7,390 nucleotides of DNA from Gracilibacteraceae bacterium (GTDB lineage Bacteria; Bacillota; Desulfitobacteriia; Desulfitobacteriales; Syntrophobotulaceae): contig JAIRRL010000206.1 of assembly GCA_031255985.1 (NCBI GenBank), positions 1 through 7,390 of the forward strand, given 5' to 3'. A model generated the notes under the pieces. That model had not been told where the DNA came from, ran no database searches, and was given only the letters and a program-made list of their open reading frames with translations. This document shows positions 5,638 through 7,390 of the stretch, piece after piece. Numbering within the stretch: the first letter of the stretch is position 1; every line of letters starts with the position of its first letter. The position numbers and the translations under genes are program-made.

Positions 5638-6978
5638 TCAGGCCAAATCGGCGGCGTCCGCCGTCAATTCGTGTTTTTGGCTGAACCCGTCCAGAGCGGC
5701 CAGAGCGCGCGCCGCCAAAGCCCGGTTTTTCTCCCTTTTGCCCCGGATCTTGCCGGCGAGCGGCGGCAAAAGGCCGAAAGTGACGTTCATCGGCTGGTAA
5801 TCATCGCTGGGGGAGGCGGTGATATGGGCCGCCAGCCCGCCCAGGGCGGTCTCCGGCGGAAAAGGCGGCAGCGGCCGGCCGCAGAGGCGCCGGTAGAGAG
5901 ACAGGGCGGTCATCAGGCCGGAGGCGGCGGATTCGATATAGCCTTCCACGCCGGTGATCTGGCCGGCGAAAAAAAGGTCGGGCCGCGCCTTGGCGCTGAA
6001 ATCAGAGTTTAATACGGCTGGGCCGCGGATATACGTGTTGCGGTGCATGACGCCGTAGCGGGCAAATTCCGCCCGCTCCAGGCCGGGGATCATGCGGAAA
6101 ACCCGTTCCTGCTCGCTGCGGCGCAAATGGGTCTGAAAGCCGACGAGATTCAGCAAGTCGCCGGCCAGATTTTCTTTGCGCAGCTGGACGGCCGCCCAGG
6201 GTGGGCGCCCTGTACGCGGATCGGTCAGCCCGACCGGTTTCAGGGGGCCGAAAGCCATAGTGCGCAGGCCCCGGCTGGCCATGACCTCGATCGGCATACA
6301 GCCCTCGAAAACCATTTTTTGCTCAAAACCGTGAATTTCCGCCGTTTCCGCCGTCAGGAGGGCGGCGTGAAAACGCAGGTATTCTTCTTCGTTTAAGGGG
6401 CAGTTCAAATAGTCCCGGCCGCCCTTGTCGTAGCGCGAGGCCCAGAAAGCGCGGGTTTGATCCACCGATTCCAAGGTGACGATCGGGGCGGCGGCGTCAA
6501 AAAAATACAGCGAGTCCCGCCCCGTCAGTTCCCGGATAGCGGCGGCCAGGGCCGGCGAAGCCAGTGGCCCCGCGGCGATTATAGCCGGCCCCGGCGGCAA
6601 TGCCGCCGCCTCCGCCCGGCGGAGACGCACGGCTGGAAGCGCCAGCAGGCGCTTCGTTATTGCGGCGCTGAAGCGGGCGCGATCCACCGCCAGCGCGCCG
6701 CCAGCCGGCGTCGCCGTCGCGCGGGCCGCCGCGATAACCAAGGAGCCGAGACGCTCCATTTCCGCTTTCAGTAATCCGGCGGCGTTGGCCAGATCGTCCG
6801 AGCGCAGGGAGTTGCTGCATACTAACTCGGCGAAATCGCCGGTGACGTGGGCCGGGGTCGTCCGCTCAGGCCGCATTTCCCAGAGAACGACCCGCACCCC
6901 GCGGCGCGCGAGCTGCCAGGCCGCTTCCGCCCCGGCCAGGCCCGCCCCGATTATGGCGACCTCCGCCGCCTTATCCAT
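5638..6978 (-). CDS. trmFO: TrmFO: tRNA m5U54 methyltransferase, folate- and FAD-dependent
   Basis: The 446-residue protein has the length and motifs of TrmFO (old name Gid). This cytosolic flavoenzyme makes ribothymidine at U54 of the tRNA T-loop, taking the methyl carbon from methylenetetrahydrofolate. The dinucleotide-binding GAGLAG is at residues 11-16, followed by EMRPERTTPAH. The family signature ELVCSNSLRS carries Cys54, and FEGCMPIE carries Cys227; these match the two functional cysteines of the Bacillus enzyme (Cys53, Cys226). A second flavin-contact region FFAGQITGVEGYIESAASG spans 337-355. The start at 6978 is the first ATG in frame after an in-frame stop and matches the family N-terminus, although its ribosome binding site is weak. 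xerC begins 13 bases after its stop, so the two are cotranscribed from the promoter at 7047-7075. A link to XerC function is not implied. Confidence 0.96.
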   Translation of the reverse strand: MDKAAEVAIIGAGLAGAEAAWQLARRGVRVVLWEMRPERTTPAHVTGDFAELVCSNSLRSDDLANAAGLLKAEMERLGSLVIAAARATATPAGGALAVDRARFSAAITKRLLALPAVRLRRAEAAALPPGPAIIAAGPLASPALAAAIRELTGRDSLYFFDAAAPIVTLESVDQTRAFWASRYDKGGRDYLNCPLNEEEYLRFHAALLTAETAEIHGFEQKMVFEGCMPIEVMASRGLRTMAFGPLKPVGLTDPRTGRPPWAAVQLRKENLAGDLLNLVGFQTHLRRSEQERVFRMIPGLERAEFARYGVMHRNTYIRGPAVLNSDFSAKARPDLFFAGQITGVEGYIESAASGLMTALSLYRRLCGRPLPPFPPETALGGLAAHITASPSDDYQPMNVTFGLLPPLAGKIRGKREKNRALAARALAALDGFSQKHELTADAADLA

Positions 6979-7004
6979 GACTGTTATCCATTGCTGTTAC
7001 CCAT
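6966..7004 (-). repeat. 13-bp tandem repeat running into the trmFO start codon
   Basis: Read on the minus strand, ATGGGTAACAGCA (7004-6992), ATGGATAACAGTC (6991-6979) and ATGGATAAGGCGG (6978-6966) follow each other with a period of 13. The third unit is the start of trmFO. Because 13 is not a multiple of three, the three ATGs lie in three different frames, and the first two frames close at TAA within seven codons. Slippage duplication of the translation start would produce this pattern. Confidence 0.65.
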
Positions 7005-7013
7005 TGGTTTCAT
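6984..7013 (-). other. Leader minicistron ahead of trmFO
   Basis: In the trmFO leader, ATG codons at 7013 and 7004 share one frame and end at TAA 6986-6984, encoding MKPMGNSNG or MGNSNG. The purine-rich GAGAGG at 7019-7014 is nine bases before the ATG at 7004. It is thus better placed for this mini-ORF than for trmFO, whose own upstream bases are only weakly Shine-Dalgarno-like. The stop is five bases before the trmFO ATG, close enough for a terminating ribosome to restart. Translation of the mini-ORF and coupling to trmFO are inference. Confidence 0.3.
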
Positions 7014-7046
7014 CCTCTCATTCACAACGCAGGCTAAGGATAATTA

Positions 7047-7075
7047 ATTTTATGGGGAAAACAGCGTTTTGGCAA
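7047..7075 (-). promoter_or_regulatory. Vegetative promoter for trmFO-xerC
   Basis: On the minus strand the -35 box TTGCCA (7075-7070) and the -10 box TAAAAT (7052-7047) are separated by exactly 17 bases. Each differs from the sigma-A/sigma-70 consensus at one position. Transcription would start near 7040, giving a leader of about 60 bases before the trmFO start. The leader carries a short open reading frame and a 13-bp tandem repeat. Confidence 0.75.
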
Positions 7076-7144
7076 GAAAAATATTTAACATTCTTTCGCT
7101 TCGGCGTCAAAAAGCGCCTTACGCGAACTTTATATGCAGTAGCC

Positions 7145-7225
7145 AAAAATCCAGACGTCGTCTGGAAAATTGTCGTGGTCGCATTATGGCAATGGAGCTT
7201 GAAGGACATTCGGAATGCGAGGCGA
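7145..7225 (-). ncRNA. Candidate short RNA of about 80 bases
   Basis: The 190-base gap between the upstream terminator and the trmFO promoter holds no credible gene. It does hold promoter-like boxes at 7232-7259 and, about 80 bases later, an interrupted palindrome (arms 7150-7157 and 7159-7166). On the minus strand that palindrome is followed by TTTTT. As RNA it would fold as a TCCAGA/TCTGGA stem with a five-base CGACG loop, a compact terminator shape. Start and end are estimated from these two signals. I recognise no known RNA family. The dyad could instead be an operator in front of trmFO. Confidence 0.22.
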
Positions 7226-7231
7226 AACCCA

Positions 7232-7259
7232 TATATAACCTGTCTTTGGTATCAGACAA
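7232..7259 (-). promoter_or_regulatory. Weak promoter-like boxes for a possible short RNA
   Basis: On the minus strand TTGTCT (7259-7254) and TATATA (7237-7232) are 16 bases apart. Each matches four of six consensus positions of a vegetative promoter. They lie just after the upstream terminator and before a hairpin with a T-run at 7145-7166. Alone the boxes are weak, because AT-rich spacers often give such matches. Confidence 0.25.
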
Positions 7260-7296
7260 TCAAACAAAGTGACCGTCGCGATTTAGCGGCGGTCAC
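7260..7296 (-). terminator. Factor-independent terminator after the upstream gene
   Basis: Arms at 7269-7279 and 7286-7296 form an 11-bp stem (GTGACCGCCGC with GCGACGGTCAC on the minus strand, one G-T wobble pair). The loop is six bases. On the minus strand the stem is followed by TTTGTTTGATTG, a T-rich tract. On the plus strand the stem is followed by CCGACTTTC, a poor tail, so the terminator is assigned to minus-strand transcription. It separates the trmFO unit from whatever lies upstream. Confidence 0.7.
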
Positions 7297-7333
7297 CCGA
7301 CTTTCATAAAAGATTTCACTGCGGAAAAAAGCC

Positions 7334-7390
7334 TTATTTCACTGCTGCCGCAAAAGCAGATGCTTTCTCCTTTCGGCAATCATGATCACT
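7334..7390 (-). CDS. Possible 3' end of an upstream gene (partial)
   Basis: A minus-strand frame is open from the window edge for 18 codons and stops with TAA at 7336-7334. It ends in KEKASAFAAAVK, a basic, alanine-rich tail. The only support is its position: a factor-independent terminator lies about 40 bases after the stop, as expected for the end of a transcription unit. In many Bacillota the gene before trmFO is topA, whose product often ends in a basic tail, so topA is a guess from context. The fragment is too short to identify, and the other two frames close earlier or later without better support. Confidence 0.3.
   Translation of the reverse strand, partial: SDHDCRKEKASAFAAAVK

Noticed and set aside
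4851..5684. Plus-strand open frame of 277 codons opposite xerC
   Set aside because: It is antisense to a complete xerC and crosses into trmFO. Composition and lack of a ribosome binding site fit a shadow.
7018..7209. Minus-strand ORF of 63 codons upstream of trmFO
   Set aside because: It has no Shine-Dalgarno sequence, overlaps the palindrome and the whole trmFO promoter, and resembles nothing I recognise. It could still be a short leader ORF, but the promoter explains the DNA better.
7069..7272. Plus-strand ORF of 67 codons in the same gap
   Set aside because: It starts at TTG without a ribosome binding site and ends in the terminator region. There is no sign of coding.
6476..7309. Plus-strand open frame of 277 codons from inside trmFO to the terminator
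   Set aside because: It crosses the trmFO gene, its promoter and the terminator stem, and is arginine/alanine-rich in the overlap. No coding signal is seen.

Overview
The window is a stretch of housekeeping operon from a Bacillota (Firmicutes) bacterium, with every convincing gene on the minus strand. CodY is known only from this phylum. The order trmFO-xerC-hslV-hslU-codY is the one long known in Bacillus (gid-codV-clpQ-clpY-codY). GC-rich, alanine-rich genes, the HslV start MFRGTT and a diverged CodY point away from Bacillus itself. A Negativicutes or GC-rich clostridial lineage fits, but this is inference. No phage, transposon, CRISPR or defence genes were seen.

In transcription order, from high to low coordinates, the window opens with the possible last 18 codons of an upstream gene (7390-7334). 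A factor-independent terminator follows (7260-7296). About 190 bases later lies a well-formed sigma-A-type promoter (7047-7075) for trmFO (6978-5638, tRNA U54 methylation) and xerC (5624-4668, chromosome dimer resolution). Between terminator and promoter is a possible short RNA (promoter-like boxes at 7232-7259, hairpin with T-run at 7145-7166). A second strong promoter (4612-4640), with dyad repeats just upstream, drives hslV-hslU (two-component ATP-dependent protease) and probably codY (GTP/branched-chain amino acid-sensing global regulator).

After codY the order leaves the Bacillus pattern. There is a 79-149-base junction with three exact 11-bp-spaced repeats, then a small two-helix membrane protein with a PH-like domain (1630-1181), then mraY (1155-58), the lipid I synthase of peptidoglycan synthesis. 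MraY usually sits between murF and murD in the dcw cluster, so its place behind codY is notable. Two starts are corrected here: the PH-like protein to ATG at 1630 and mraY to TTG at 1155, each with a fitting ribosome binding site.

No clearly new multi-gene system is visible. The second-look items are mostly non-coding. Three separate gene junctions carry short tandem repeats (periods 17, 11 and 13 bp). In two of them the repeats include translation-start elements.
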